Below are positions 48,546-60,519 of a stretch of DNA of 64,000 nt, one piece after another. The DNA lies in assembly GCA_037367405.1 (NCBI GenBank), contig JAZKJV010009620.1, forward strand, positions 186,001 through 250,000. Direction: 5' to 3'. The DNA comes from Ottelia alismoides. Taxonomy: Eukaryota; Streptophyta; Magnoliopsida; Alismatales; Hydrocharitaceae. Within the stretch, counting starts at the first letter, position 1. Each line of letters opens with the position of its first letter. The position numbers and the translations under genes are program-made. The notes beneath the pieces were generated by a model, which saw only the letters and a program-made list of their open reading frames with translations, was not told the DNA's origin and did no database searches.

Positions 48546-51500
48546 ATGAGTGACTGGGGAGATCTCGACGCACCGTTCACTGATCTCTCTATGAGTCCCC
48601 CAAGTAACTCGTCTTTTCCGGTCCGAGCGCACCTTGGACCACCCAGGACTCATGACCCTCTTGAGTCCTGGTTCCCTCCGGCTCAGGGTGATTACTCTCA
48701 AACCAACCCTTTTATCTCCTCTGAGATAACCGAGGAAGATCATTGCCTCGGTAATCCCTTCCTTGATTCAACCTCTAACACCAACCTTATTTTCCAATCC
48801 CCAGTAGTAGAGGAAGAAATGCCGCCAAAGATGCCGCCTGATGAGGACCAGATGAGACAGATCCTTAGACGCCTTGCTGAAGCTGAACAGAAAAATGCTG
48901 ATCTCACTGCACGAATGGGGCGAATAATAGTAGCTGAAGGGATCGACCGACCAATGGTCGATACCTATAACCCGGCGGAGAATGAAATCCAGAATTGGCT
49001 AGCACCTGCAGTTCCCGACCAGGCATTCGAGCTGAAGCCCCACTTCCTTAGCCTGCTGCCGAAGTTCAACGGAAACCTAAGCGAAGAGCCGTACACTTTC
49101 CTCCGTGACTTCGAACTAGTTTGCAATAATCTGAGCCATCCCAATGTTGGCCAAGATTATATCCGGCTGAAAGCCACCCCGTTTGCCTTAGGAGATAAGG
49201 CTGCACATTGGCTGAAAAACCTAGGGGTGGTATGTACTACCTGGATGCAGTTCAAGGACCTCTTCTTGAAGAAGTTTTACCCACTCAGTAGAACCAATCA
49301 AATGCGAACGAAGATTGCCAGCTTCGCCCAAGGACCCTGCGAACCGTTCCACGAGGCGTGGGACAGGTTCAATGACTTAGTACAGAAATGCCCATGCCAC
49401 GGCATTTCTAAGGCAATCTTAGTCCAGACCTTGTTCTGCGGCCTAACCCCAGAGATGCAGGGGTTAGTCAGCGCCGCCTGCGGAGGAAGCTATCTGAACA
49501 AGAACGAGCACGCCGTGTGGAAAATCCTAGAGCAGATGGCAGAAACCGGCAGGTCACAGGCCACAAGGGCCTATCAGTTGTCTCCCTCTATTCTATCCAA
49601 TGAGACAACTAGAAGGACTGTTGCAGATCTGACAGAGGACCTCATCCCCAGCATGGGGATGATTGCAGACAAGCTTACCATGGTCGAGCAGATCCACAAG
49701 AGAGTCGCGGAGATGGAGTCTCTTTCGAGCCTTCCCAAGAAGGTGGAGGAACTCTCTGAAAAGGTAGCCAAGATTAAGCTACCCACCCCTTCTGCACCAC
49801 CTGTACCTGTACATCGAGTCCATCTTGTACAGGAACAGGCACCGGGGTCTCAGAGCAGCTGGGATCAGACTTACACCCAGCAGAACCATCATGCACCCCC
49901 ACCCGTTGAGACAGAGTACGAGGAGCCTCCGCCCGTTTACGAGATCAACGGGCTCTGGTATAGCCGCGACCCACTAGTCCGGCAAATCGAGATGGGGAAG
50001 GACCAAGTACACCGCCCAACCCCAGTCTACCAGGAAACCAGGCCCGTGACAATCCCGCGATATCAGTCCAGGCCAGAACAAGGGTACCAGCCGCAGCAGC
50101 GCACCTACCAGCAGGGGCCAGCACCGCCCCATCAGCAGCAGTATCGGCACGGCCAGCAGGGCCAGTTCAGGACCGCATCCACTCAGCAGCCAGCCCAGCC
50201 CACCGAATTGGAGTCCCTCACCTTGGCGATCCAGACCCTGTCTGATAGGGTCCAGCAGATGCAGAACGACTACCTGGACATGAGAACCGACATCAATCGG
50301 GTCTCTCGTGCTCAGGACCAACAAATGGCGCCAAGGACTCCAATTCCCGCACAAGTTCAGGCCAACCCAAATAGCATACAACAGGGCCAGAACCGACCCC
50401 GAGATCAGGTATACTATTCAGATAACTTTTTATCTGAACATGAGATCCTTTCGTACGATAATGTTAATCATATGTCCCTCAGGAGCGGAAGGACCGTGAC
50501 CATACCTGATCGGCCACGGGCACAACAGGAAGGAACCTCCGAAATTCAACCTGAGGAGAATTCGGAGGAGGAAGAGGAGGAGCACCACCGTCACCGCCAG
50601 CAGAAGAAGAGGACATCTGAGTCCTCGAAGCACCAGCCCCGCAGTCATCCGGAGTCCGACGACACCGATGAGCCCGCACCTCCATCTGAGGAGGACCAGC
50701 CAGAAGAAGCGGAAGAAGCATCACCGGTTTCGCCCAAGCATTTTCCCTTTCGTCAGAGTCAGAGTCAGAGTCTGTATAAAAGTCCGAGTCAGAGTCTTGT
50801 TCAGAACTCAGTTTCAGCAGCTAATGAAGATATTTCAGTTCCAGAACCTGAGTTAATAATCCCTTTCCCCCAAGCTCTCAAGGGTGGGAAGAAGAAAAAC
50901 AAAAAAATCCAAAAAGATGACCCTGAGATGGCTGAGTTTTGTAATAAACACATCAAGGTCACAATCCCCTTTGACAAGTTCGTGGAAATGACCCCTGCAT
51001 TCCAAAAATATCTTAAGGTGAGATGCACACCTACTAGGGTTAGCAGGAAAACCAAAAGCCGTGTTGAGAAACACGTCCTATCAGTAGCCACGACTTGTGC
51101 AATAAAGAACTCGTTTCCTCGGAAACGAAGAGACATGGGTGCACACTATGTAGTGAGTCATGTTGATGACATCGCATTTGCACGCACTCTCCTGGACAAT
51201 GGTTCCTCGATCAATTTGATGCCCACAGCCCTCTATGAGCGGCTTAATCTCGGACCTCTTAGGAAATCTAGAGCTATTCTTCAGTTCGCGGACAAATCCA
51301 CTAAGAGGTCCCAAGGAGAGTTAAGGAACATTGTGATCAAAGTCGAAGGGCAAGAATACATGGTGGACTTTACTGTCCTCGATATGGAAACCCCTCGTAA
51401 TTGGAGAGATTCCCAGATCATTTTGGGTAGGCCCTTCCTCAGAACAGCAGGGGCCTTATTCGATTATAAGAATGGGAAAATTCAGTTCCAAACTCCAGGC

Positions 51501-54500
51501 GGAGATGAGGAATTAGAGATGAAGCAGACGAGATGGCAGAGACCAGACTCCGAATCCAGCACCGAGTACTCTTCTCTCGAAACAGACCGTGAACATGTAG
51601 ACTTAGTTGGGCCATGGAGACAGAACCCAGCCAGCACCGATGTGTCCATCTCCTTTGAAGATGATCCAGTGCATGAGTCAGTCTGCGAGATCCTCAGGAA
51701 CGAGTACAGCTCGGAGCCTGCATCGCCCTACATCTTCGATGACACAGAGGCCCAAGTGGGCCTGTCAGTCCTTACATCCTTAGGACAATCGGAAGATGAG
51801 GATGACGAGTCGGACGAGGCGTTTGCCGATTGCATGGAGACCTTTGACGATCCGACTCCAGAGCCAAGCTTGGTGGCAGCCACTGCAGAACAGGATCCAG
51901 CCACTTCCAACACCGAACCAGATCGGATTGAGCCAGACTTCTTAGACGATCATACCGTCCCTGAGCTCAAGCCCTTACCCACAACCCTGAAATATGCCTT
52001 CCTTGCGGGCCAAGACAAGAAATTTCCGGTCATTATCAGTTCGCAATTGACCGAGGAGCAGGAATCTCGCTTGCTAGAGATCCTGGAGAAGAACCGCAAG
52101 GCAATAGGCTGGAGCATTTCCGATCTCCACGGGATAAATCCCGCTCTGTGTTCGCACCATATATATTTGGAGAACGAAGCCAAACCCTCTCGTGAATTCC
52201 AACGTCGATTGAATCCAAATCTACGAGAGGTTGTGAAGAAAGAGATAGAAAAATGGTGCGACGCGGGTTTTATTTACCCAATCTCCGATTCTAAGTGGGT
52301 GGCCCCAATCCATGTTGTCCCGAAAAAGTCGGGAATTCAGACGACCACCAATGAGGACGGAGAGGAGATCGTGACAAGAGTACCCACGTCGTGGCGCGTC
52401 TGTGTGGATTACAGACGCCTGAATGCCGCGACGAAAAAGGATCATTTCCCCCTACCATTTATTGATCAGATTTTAGAAAGACTAGCGGGGAAAGAATTCT
52501 TTTGTTTTCTTGATGGGTTCTCGGGCTACAATCAAGTAGCCATAGCTCCAGAGGACCAGGAAAAGACCACGTTCACATGCCCCTTTGGTACCTATGCTTT
52601 CAGGCGCATGCCTTTTGGGCTATGCAATGCTCCAGGTACTTTTCAAAGGTGCATGATTGCTGTATTCGCCGAAATGGTCGGCGAATTCCTGGAAGTCTTC
52701 ATGGATGACTTCTCGGTCCACGGCGACTCTTTTAATTCCTGCCTTAGGAATCTGGACCGAGTCCTCAAAAGATGTTGTGAGGTCAATCTGGTGCTCTCCT
52801 GGGAGAAAAGTCACTTTATGGTGACGGAGGGCATAGTGTTGGGGCATGTCATCTCCAAGAGAGGAATGGAGGTTGACCCTGCCAAGGTGGACGTGATCAG
52901 ACGACTCCAGCCACCAGCCAACGTACGGCAGTTGCGGTCGTTCCTCGGGCATGTCGGATTTTATCGGAGATTTATAAAGGATTTTTCTAAGATTGCCCGA
53001 CCGCTAACTGAGCTTTTAGGCAAAGACGCGGAGTTTATTGTCGATCACAAGTGTCTTGAGGCCTTTAAGCGGTTACAAGGAATGATCATGGACGCACCCA
53101 TCTTACAAGCCCCAGATTGGTCTCTTCCTTTCGAGATCATGACGGACGCCTCAGATTATGCTGTTGGGGTTGTATTGGGACAAAGAAGAGATGGCGTCCC
53201 GTTTGCAATTCACTACGCAAGCAAAGTGCTTGATTCTGCTCAGCGTAACTATACAGTTACCGAAAAGGAAATGCTTGCGGTAGTGTTTGCCTTGGACAAA
53301 TTCAGATCTCATTTAATCGGATCCAAGGTAACTGTGTTCACAGACCACACGGCACTACGATATTTGATGGAGAAGAAGGACGCGAAGGCGCGTCTTCTTC
53401 GTTGGATTTTACTTCTCCAGGAGTTTGATTTGGACATCCGTGATAAACCTGGAAAGAAGAACGTAGTAGCCGATCATCTCTCTCGTCTCGAAGATCTTAA
53501 TACTTCCGAGATTTCCCCGATTCGAGACTCCTTCCCTGACGAGTCGATTTTTGTTATCGACTCATTCCCATGGTATGCCAATATCGTGAACTATCTTGTC
53601 TCCAAGAAAGTTCCCGAGGATTGGCCCAAGAGCCAAATTGACCGACTAAGGTCGGACGCTAGACACTACCATTGGGAGGATCCGATCCTTTTCTTTGAAG
53701 GACCGGATTGTGTCTGGAGACGGTGTATTCCTCAGGAGGAATACCAGAGTGTCCTTTCTTTATGCCATAGCTTAGAGGCAGGAGGACACCACTCCGGGAA
53801 GAGGACCGCATGGAAGGTACTTCAATGTGGCTTTTACTGGCCGACTCTGTTTCGCGATGCCACCGCCTTCGCGAAGTCGTGCCCAGTTTGCCAGAGGATG
53901 GGAGGAACCGTTGGTTCCAAGGATGAGATGCCAATGCAGCCAGTCATCATTTGTGATGTCTTTGACGCCTGGGGCATCGATTTCATGGGCCCATTCCCTG
54001 TCAGCCACGGGTTTGAATACATCCTTCTTGCGGTTGACTATCTGTCCAGATGGGTGGAGGCTATCCCGACCCGAGCCGCAGACAGCAAGACTGTCTGTAA
54101 ATTTATCAGAGAGCACATAATCTCTAGGTTCGGGATCCCCAAAATGATGATATCAGATGGGGGTAGCCACTTTGTGAATCGGGAGGTGAAGAAACTCCTG
54201 AAGGACTACGGCATCGAACACCGTGTCGCTAGTCCTTACCACCCACAAACCAATGGTATGGCTGAGGTGTCGAATAGGGAGGTGAAAACCATATTGCAAA
54301 AGCTCGTCCGCCCAGACAGGAAGGACTGGTCTCAGATCTTGGATCAAGTCCTCTGGGCGTATAGGACGGCTTACAAGACTCCGTTAGGCACCTCCCCATT
54401 CCGAATGGTATTCGGAAAGCCGTGCCATTTGCCCGCAGAGTTAGTGCACAAATCAGAATGGGCAATAAAGAAAGTCAACTGGAACACACACCTAGGCCAG

Positions 54501-54911
54501 AAACAAAGAGACATGGATCTGAATGAGCTTGTGGAAGTCAGAAACCGAGCATACGACAACAGTGTGGTGTACAAGGACAAGGTAAAGCGTTGGCACGATA
54601 GATATATCAGACGAAAGACCTTTGTTCCTGGACAGAAGGTATGGTTGTTCAATGCCAGGCTGAAGACTTTCCAAGGCAAACTAAAGTCTAAGTGGACGGG
54701 ACCATTCGTTGTCCGAACGGTGCATGATAGTGGATGTGTCGAGATCTCAGATCTCGCAGATGACGCACCAACATTCCTAGTAAATGGGCAGCTGTTGAAG
54801 CACTTCGTCGAATCCAATGAACAGTTAGTCCATGTGGAGGAGATTGTATTCATATGCGAGACAGATACAGCAGATACATCTCAAGCCGCGTATGAGACCT
54901 TGCAGCAATGA
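48546..54911 (+). CDS. gag-pol: Element D gag-pol polyprotein, 2,121 aa, uninterrupted
   Basis: This single frame should make all proteins for particle assembly, reverse transcription and integration. The frame is open from 48462, but that codon is GTG; the first ATG is at 48546 ([10 protein letters not shown]), so this start is chosen. Domains: Gag capsid core about 160-311, coiled coil about 354-413, Pro/Gln-rich tail to about 620 with no CCHC knuckle seen, and an acidic linker. Protease has D884-N885-G886 where D-S/T-G is usual. RT about 1235-1420 has FMDDF (D1387, D1388). RNase H has D1534, E1575, D1600 and D1643. The integrase zinc module is H1741, H1748, C1779, C1782; its triad is D1812, D1871, E1907 (35 apart), and GPF is at 2052-2054. 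There is no chromodomain and no duplicated RNase H, fitting Athila rather than Tat/Ogre. Confidence 0.95.
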   Translation: MSDWGDLDAPFTDLSMSPPSNSSFPVRAHLGPPRTHDPLESWFPPAQGDYSQTNPFISSEITEEDHCLGNPFLDSTSNTNLIFQSPVVEEEMPPKMPPDEDQMRQILRRLAEAEQKNADLTARMGRIIVAEGIDRPMVDTYNPAENEIQNWLAPAVPDQAFELKPHFLSLLPKFNGNLSEEPYTFLRDFELVCNNLSHPNVGQDYIRLKATPFALGDKAAHWLKNLGVVCTTWMQFKDLFLKKFYPLSRTNQMRTKIASFAQGPCEPFHEAWDRFNDLVQKCPCHGISKAILVQTLFCGLTPEMQGLVSAACGGSYLNKNEHAVWKILEQMAETGRSQATRAYQLSPSILSNETTRRTVADLTEDLIPSMGMIADKLTMVEQIHKRVAEMESLSSLPKKVEELSEKVAKIKLPTPSAPPVPVHRVHLVQEQAPGSQSSWDQTYTQQNHHAPPPVETEYEEPPPVYEINGLWYSRDPLVRQIEMGKDQVHRPTPVYQETRPVTIPRYQSRPEQGYQPQQRTYQQGPAPPHQQQYRHGQQGQFRTASTQQPAQPTELESLTLAIQTLSDRVQQMQNDYLDMRTDINRVSRAQDQQMAPRTPIPAQVQANPNSIQQGQNRPRDQVYYSDNFLSEHEILSYDNVNHMSLRSGRTVTIPDRPRAQQEGTSEIQPEENSEEEEEEHHRHRQQKKRTSESSKHQPRSHPESDDTDEPAPPSEEDQPEEAEEASPVSPKHFPFRQSQSQSLYKSPSQSLVQNSVSAANEDISVPEPELIIPFPQALKGGKKKNKKIQKDDPEMAEFCNKHIKVTIPFDKFVEMTPAFQKYLKVRCTPTRVSRKTKSRVEKHVLSVATTCAIKNSFPRKRRDMGAHYVVSHVDDIAFARTLLDNGSSINLMPTALYERLNLGPLRKSRAILQFADKSTKRSQGELRNIVIKVEGQEYMVDFTVLDMETPRNWRDSQIILGRPFLRTAGALFDYKNGKIQFQTPGGDEELEMKQTRWQRPDSESSTEYSSLETDREHVDLVGPWRQNPASTDVSISFEDDPVHESVCEILRNEYSSEPASPYIFDDTEAQVGLSVLTSLGQSEDEDDESDEAFADCMETFDDPTPEPSLVAATAEQDPATSNTEPDRIEPDFLDDHTVPELKPLPTTLKYAFLAGQDKKFPVIISSQLTEEQESRLLEILEKNRKAIGWSISDLHGINPALCSHHIYLENEAKPSREFQRRLNPNLREVVKKEIEKWCDAGFIYPISDSKWVAPIHVVPKKSGIQTTTNEDGEEIVTRVPTSWRVCVDYRRLNAATKKDHFPLPFIDQILERLAGKEFFCFLDGFSGYNQVAIAPEDQEKTTFTCPFGTYAFRRMPFGLCNAPGTFQRCMIAVFAEMVGEFLEVFMDDFSVHGDSFNSCLRNLDRVLKRCCEVNLVLSWEKSHFMVTEGIVLGHVISKRGMEVDPAKVDVIRRLQPPANVRQLRSFLGHVGFYRRFIKDFSKIARPLTELLGKDAEFIVDHKCLEAFKRLQGMIMDAPILQAPDWSLPFEIMTDASDYAVGVVLGQRRDGVPFAIHYASKVLDSAQRNYTVTEKEMLAVVFALDKFRSHLIGSKVTVFTDHTALRYLMEKKDAKARLLRWILLLQEFDLDIRDKPGKKNVVADHLSRLEDLNTSEISPIRDSFPDESIFVIDSFPWYANIVNYLVSKKVPEDWPKSQIDRLRSDARHYHWEDPILFFEGPDCVWRRCIPQEEYQSVLSLCHSLEAGGHHSGKRTAWKVLQCGFYWPTLFRDATAFAKSCPVCQRMGGTVGSKDEMPMQPVIICDVFDAWGIDFMGPFPVSHGFEYILLAVDYLSRWVEAIPTRAADSKTVCKFIREHIISRFGIPKMMISDGGSHFVNREVKKLLKDYGIEHRVASPYHPQTNGMAEVSNREVKTILQKLVRPDRKDWSQILDQVLWAYRTAYKTPLGTSPFRMVFGKPCHLPAELVHKSEWAIKKVNWNTHLGQKQRDMDLNELVEVRNRAYDNSVVYKDKVKRWHDRYIRRKTFVPGQKVWLFNARLKTFQGKLKSKWTGPFVVRTVHDSGCVEISDLADDAPTFLVNGQLLKHFVESNEQLVHVEEIVFICETDTADTSQAAYETLQQ

Positions 54912-55048
54912 ACTCCAGCCATCAGCAGCATCTTCAAAAGATTCAGACCGACTCAGCTGTATATATATCATTCTTCCTGTATATCCTATCCTTACCTTCA
55001 CGATTCTAGTAACCCATCCCCACATCATCGAATCATTATCTCGGACTG

Positions 55049-55081
55049 TACTTAGGATGACCAGATCCTAAGTATAGGGGG
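55049..55081 (+). repeat. D 3' UTR hairpin 1
   Basis: TACTTAGGAT (55049-55058), 6-nt loop, ATCCTAAGTA (55065-55074), then TAGGGGG. Arms are perfect over 10 bp. Confidence 0.9.
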
Positions 55082-55140
55082 AAGGGGTCACCCGAGTCGA
55101 TTCACTGTACATTCTCCAGATCACATTGGTCCTTATACTC

Positions 55141-55175
55141 ATACTTAGGCTAACCTAAGCCTAAGTATAGGGGGG
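55141..55175 (+). repeat. D 3' UTR hairpin 2
   Basis: ATACTTAGGCT (55141-55151), 6-nt loop, AGCCTAAGTAT (55158-55168), then AGGGGGG. Arms are perfect over 11 bp, with the same design as hairpin 1 and a compensating change at the stem base next to the loop. Confidence 0.9.
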
Positions 55176-55243
55176 ACCGATGCCCGCACTGATACTCCTC
55201 CATTTCTCCTCTTAACCTCGTCCGCCCCATTTCTGATCTTCTT

Positions 55244-55279
55244 CTACACTTAGGCTGCCAGAGCCTAAGTATAGGGGGG
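55244..55279 (+). repeat. D 3' UTR hairpin 3
   Basis: ACTTAGGCT (55248-55256), 5-nt loop, AGCCTAAGT (55262-55270), extended by three pairs after one mismatch, then GGGGGG. Confidence 0.9.
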
Positions 55280-55315
55280 CGAGACGACTTCTATACTTCC
55301 GTTATTTTAGCTCTC

Positions 55316-55391
55316 CTACGCTTAGCCCGAGCTATGTCTTTTTAGTCGCTTTCGTGCTCTGAGGACATAGCACACGCTAAGTATAGGGGGG
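55316..55391 (+). repeat. D 3' UTR hairpin 4 (long)
   Basis: The outer stem CTTAGC/GCTAAG (55321-55326 with 55376-55381) and inner stem GCTATGTC/GACATAGC (55331-55338 with 55364-55371) make a longer two-part hairpin, then TATAGGGGGG. C (40286-40373) and B (about 28648-28730) have a counterpart with the same GCTATGTC inner stem. Confidence 0.8.
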
Positions 55392-56808
55392 CGTGTATAT
55401 ATTACATATATACTTTACCCATAGCTCGTACTTTCGCGTATTTAAATAAGATTTTTGTATATATTTTATAATAATTGTGGGTGGGTAACAATCGAAAAAA
55501 AAAAAACTTTTTGTATACTTGTATAATATGTGTATAATACTTAAAATTCTTGTAAAACATACTTTTGTAAAATTTGTTGTAAAAAAAATTGTTGTATACC
55601 AGAAAAATAAAACAAAAAGGCTTCTTATTTACTCTTGCACATCATCTCTGCATAAAGAGTCTTGCATCTTCATAGCATGACATCTCATCTCATCTGCATA
55701 TCTTTGCATATGCAAAGTGAAAAGCTAGTGGGTTCTGAACCAAGTCATGAGTAGATATTGAGGATGGACTTGATTTGACCTTAATCCACCTAATTTCAGA
55801 GGAACCTTATAGGGACTGGAGTTAAGATTTCTCAGGTCAAGTGACTTAATTCTTGGAGTCCACAAATCTATGTTCACATGTCATCTTAATTAGTCTAAGT
55901 AGAATATCTCGTGCATACGCAGGATTCTTTTAGATAATGACCTAACTTGGACAAGCACAATGCACATAGCTCTTCATTGATGAGGTGTTGAGGAAGTAGT
56001 TTCCTTTGGCTTGGGGTAGCATATGAGGGTAGTACTTCTAGGCGGAACCTCTCTTCTTCTTCTAGTGAAGGAAGTGCGTCTCAACTTGGTCTAGTGGTGA
56101 TGAAGGCTAAGGACGGGATGCTGTGGGTTGCAATAATGCTTCAAAAGAGGGATAGTCTACTGGCTCAAGAGGAAAAACTCCTGATGTATATGCTGCACCT
56201 TGAATATAGTTCCAAAAAAAAATGCAAAGAAAGAACTCCAAAAAAAAAAAAAAAAATCAGACAGGTCCAAGAAAAAGAATAATACCTGTCGGAGTATGTA
56301 TATTAGCAAGGAAAATGCAGCTGGATGACTTGGCTACACTGGTCAGGCATCCCAGGATAGGTGGCTACACTGGCCACCGTCCATTCTTTTCTCTACCCCC
56401 TCCTCTTGAGTTGGTCGCACTTGAACTTAGAAGGGAATACCCCGCTCCTCGAGGAAAGAGTTACTGGACCAGGTTATTGAGTTACCTTGTTAGAGGAGGC
56501 TGGTTCCGAGTCATTTCTGATATGGAGAGCTATATCTCACTTACACAGTACAAGTAAGAATCATAGTCATCAGAAATTTGCGTTTGAGGAATTATTCTGA
56601 CCTGACTGTTAAGGCGTCTTGAATAGAAGACTTGTGGAACTTGAAGTCTGTTAGGTCTTAAGTTCAGGTCCCAATAAGGTTCCGCCACACAATTAATCCA
56701 AAGGTCGAGTCAGGCTCCATTTTCAACTTTTGTTCATGACCTTGGCATGGAACCCAAAATCATTTCACTCTTGCATTTCATTTAGTTGCTCGGGGACGAG
56801 CAAGGTTT

Positions 56809-56821
56809 AAGTATAGGGGGT
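56809..56821 (+). other. Element D polypurine tract
   Basis: AAGTATAGGGGGT directly precedes the 3' LTR start at 56822 and would prime plus-strand synthesis. The same word AAGTATAGGGGG ends each of the four hairpins 1.4-1.8 kb upstream. F and C have near-identical tracts. Confidence 0.9.
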
Positions 56822-59800
56822 TGATGAATCTGTGATTCATCACATCAAAAGTCAAAAATAGAGCCTTGTTCCCGAGAAAATAGAGGCATATTTCCTTTTA
56901 TCTTGCATAAATAACACTCATGCATGCATCCATAATTCATGCATTATAGCAGCTCATCTGCATTTAAATAAGAAGCCAAAAATCCCCTGTAAAAGACATC
57001 TTCATCAAAATAACTTCTTCTCTATACTATATAAAACAGGGAGGAATCACCCTTGTAAAATAGCCCAAGTATCCTGAGAACCCCTGTACATTAAAACACA
57101 CATAAAGCCCGCATACAAACCCCTACTAAGGTCTACTCACTCTTAGAATATTACATATCAAAAGACCTTCAAAATGAGACTAATTTCATTGAAATTGGAG
57201 CTTGTATGAGAAACTTGGGTTTTTGGGTCATGTTGTATACTACATATGTATATTTATGTATCTGTGTATTTATGTACCATATTTGACTCACCTCCGTCTT
57301 TGGTCAACATGAAACTTGTAGATCTCATCAAGATCTACAACTTTCATGTTTTGAGTTTTTCCAAATTCGGCTTCCTCTTCTCTCTACACGCATTTCTTCC
57401 TCCAACCATTCACAGCAGGCCACGTGGCGCCCTCTGATTGCGCCACGCGGCCCGCTGCCCTTTGTCTGATCCGCCTTCGCCCCCCACCGTTGGATCGCGC
57501 TTCAGATCCAACGGTCCCTCTGTGACCACGTGCGCTCACTCCCTCAGCCGTCCGATTATCTCCCACTTCTCATCACCACCATCCGATAGCGCAGCGCTCT
57601 CAGCCTTCCACGTGGCGTCATCTACGCCGCTCGACCGCGCCCCCGATCCTCTCATCACAGCCGCCCATCTTCCAGCGAGTCTCGACCCTCAGATCGACTC
57701 CACCCTTTCATCTGGGCCATCCATTAGCGCCTCGCCCTTCAGTGCGCCACGCGTCACATCTTGAGCCCTTCGATCGCATTCTCAGCCCTTTCATCTGAGC
57801 CGTTAGCTCCCCAATAATCTCAGCCGACCGATCGATCGCCAAGGACTGATCAGGACCGCCCGCCCCCGCCTCGCCCTCAGCGTGCCACGCGTCGCACGCC
57901 ACGCCCTTGGATGATGCACGCCGCTGTCCATCGCAACCTCTCATTCCACCTTGCATTCCGACCCTCAGATCGCCTCCCCTCGATCTGATCTCGCCCGCTC
58001 CCTAGTGATTGGATCTGGGCCGTTGGATCACAAGATCCAACGGCCAAGACTTCGTCTCCTACCTCCAGGCGCCCCTCTCCCCCACGTTCCTTGCCCTGCG
58101 GGAGGGGCGCCCCCTTTCCTTTTCTGGGCACACGTCAGCCATCTTCTCCGGCCGCTGACCTCGCCACGACGCTCCCCACTCGTCCCTCTCCCTCGCCAGC
58201 ACCCTCAATCGCCACCACCTCCACCATATTCGCCCCACGACGACCACCAACTTCACCAATCCACCAGCTAACCCATCAACTCCACCTTATAAATACGCCA
58301 TCACCAGCGACCTTCATCTCTATCCGCCACTCCAGAGAGATCCCTCGAGCTCCAAGCTTCCTATTGGTGACAGCAATCGGCTGATTTGTCGAGCGACGAC
58401 AGCGATCCAACTCCGGCGAGATCCTCGGCCCACCGCCGTGTCGCAGCCACTCCTCCGAGCAGCTGCACGAGCTCGGGACCTTACCGATCCCTCGAGCGAC
58501 GACCCTGGAACTCCCAGCAGAGCTCCAATCCCCAGGTAACCTCCTTCATCTCCTCCGATCTTCGTCTTTATTTTCGTGTTCATCTTCTCCGATTTTATTC
58601 GCCACCCACGACCATCCTCGCGCCTTCCAATCACTCCGCCGAGCTCCGCGTCGGAGCTCTCATCCTCGCTGACCCCTCCGCACCTTCAGACGCTCCACTC
58701 CACCGTCCATCGATCCCCAGCTCCGCCCCTTGGCCGGAGCCACGTCGCCTGACCACCTCACGTCGCCTTAGGCCTCGTCAACCAGCATCACGTCTCCACA
58801 AACGCACGCACGAGCTCCGGCTCTCTATTTAACACTTGCAGGTGCTACTTTCATCATTGGCCGGAGCCTCGCCGGAGCTCTCCTCGAGCTTCATCGACAC
58901 CGAGCTCCAGCCATCCTCCAGGGATCCAGAGACCACCGGAGGCCTCCTCGTGCTCTTCCGCTTCTTCCGAGCTACGTGGGAGCTGACGAAGCTCATCACC
59001 GGAGCTTGGCCACCGAGGCGGAGCTCGGCTGCCTTCACCGGAGCGCAGCCCTCTCCTCCGCAGGCGGCGGAGGATCGTTAGAGAAGAAGGAGCAGCAGCC
59101 GTTCGATCATCTGATCGAACGGTACTCGCCTCGCCACGCGTCCCTTCGCCGCTATCAGCCTCGACCGTTGATCACCCCTCGGATCGGACGCCTCACCAGC
59201 CGCCACGCGTCTTCATCAACATCCCTTGGATCATCTTGATCCAAGGGCCTTCAGGCCGCCACGTCGCCTTGTCCGAGCCTCGGCGTCCAAGCCTAGGATC
59301 GGGTGAACCGAAGCAGCACCGAGGCTGGGCCGAACCTCCAGAAGGCCCGAGCCTCACTCCGAGCCTCAGACGCCCTCCGAACCTAGGTCGCCCCACGTGA
59401 GGAGCACGTGCGACCTGGGTTATTTGCATCAACGCCCCTGGAGCTTTCAGAAATTGCTAAGAGGTCCCTGTGAAGCAGACATCACGTGAGGAGCACGTGC
59501 TTCGTGGAAAAATTGCATAGAAGTCCTGCATATTATCGGTAATTGCATTTTAGTCCCTGTCAGCATAGTTAATTGTTGAAATTTTAATTTCCAGTATTGC
59601 ATTTACACCCTTGTGTTTGCACGTGTCCATAGCATGCATTTTTCATCATTTTGAAATTCTAAAAATTGCAAGTTGTTGAGAATTTTGTCCTCTATCAGTT
59701 TGTACACGTGTCTGATTTTTGTTGGCTTAATTGAATTATCAATGAATTAATTGGTTCATTTGTGTCATATTTTGCCCAGTGATGCCTTTTGATTTTTAAT

Positions 59801-60519
59801 TAAATATCAGTGCCTTCAAAAATCACCAAAAATTCACAGTAGCTTAAGGACACCATTTTCAACACTCCATAAAAATTTCATAGCATTTGCACACATAACG
59901 AGGCCTAAATAAATAGTTTAGTGATTTTCTTAAATTAATTTTAATTAATTCATTTCACAGTGAATTTTAGATCTGTCAATTTTCCTAGGTCCCTGATCAT
60001 TAGACCTTCCTAGGATAATTTTAGTTCTTGGAAAAATTGTGATTTGATATTTATTAAAAATTAAACACTGAAAATCACTCTGTCTGTTTATTTAATTCAC
60101 AGAAAATTTATTTTGAGTCGAAAAATTCCAAAAAAATTAGTGTAGGTCATTTTCATCATAAATAACCATCTGGCCAATTTTCATTATTTTTGGACTTCGT
60201 TTGATACATCAATTAAATTTAAAGTAAAATTGGCTAAGATTTGTCTGCATATGTCTGCATAAGAAATAAAAAGACCAAAAAGATTCGACCCTCGAATATC
60301 AACACTTGAAAATTGCTGTAATCCACCTAAGGAGACAGTTGCCTCCCTGAGATCGACCTTGGACTCCACCAAGTAAAAAAATATCACTGCTTAAAATTGA
60401 CCAAAATCTGTCTTAAGTGGTTTTTGATCAACCTCTCGTATCCGACTGCAACGAACACTTAAAATTAATTTGGACCATTAATTTGCCCGAATTAACTAAG
60501 GGTGCGGGAGCGCACATCA
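56822..60519 (+). repeat. Element D 3' LTR (3,698 bp)
   Basis: It is a copy of 43456-47153 at an offset of 13,366. Differences seen by eye include T/A near 57128, T/G near 57263, C/T near 57883 and 57915, two near 58976-58988, and T/C near 60317, plus six one-base indels, mostly in runs of C or G. It ends GCGCACATCA at 60519, followed by ACGCT. Confidence 0.95.

Larger units (their letters stand above)
54912..56808 (+). other. Element D 3' UTR with hairpin array and conserved blocks
   Basis: No envelope-like or other credible frame follows pol. Four hairpins at 55049-55391 each run into TAGGGGG(G). A reduced T/A-rich stretch with TTTTGTAAAA words spans 55490-55620. The part from about 55640 is conserved with the 3' UTRs of A, B, C and F, including GGCTACACTGG at 56332 and 56363 and the 43-nt block at 56418-56460. 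An A17-like run is near 56237. Confidence 0.8.
43456..60519 (+). mobile_element. Element D: full-length, apparently intact Athila-type retrotransposon (17,064 bp)
   Basis: Two 3,698-bp LTRs flank a 9,668-bp internal region with a perfect tRNA-Asp primer-binding site, a 1.4-kb leader, one uninterrupted gag-pol frame, a 1.9-kb 3' UTR and a polypurine tract. It is bordered by ACGCT on both sides. By eye the LTRs differ at seven substitutions and six one-base indels; the indels cancel in length. At a rate often used for rice LTRs (1.3e-8 per site per year), seven in 3,698 is of order 0.07 million years, a rough figure. There is no envelope-like frame after pol. Integrity suggests it may still be competent, subject to the unusual protease motif. 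Confidence 0.95.

Noticed and set aside
48546..54911. Assignment of D to the Tat/Ogre group
   Set aside because: There is no second RNase H domain and no separate frame for protease to integrase, and the RT wording fits Athila.
54912..56821. An envelope-like gene after pol, as in some Athila elements
   Set aside because: No frame longer than about 111 codons and no signal peptide or membrane segment are seen in the 1.9 kb.
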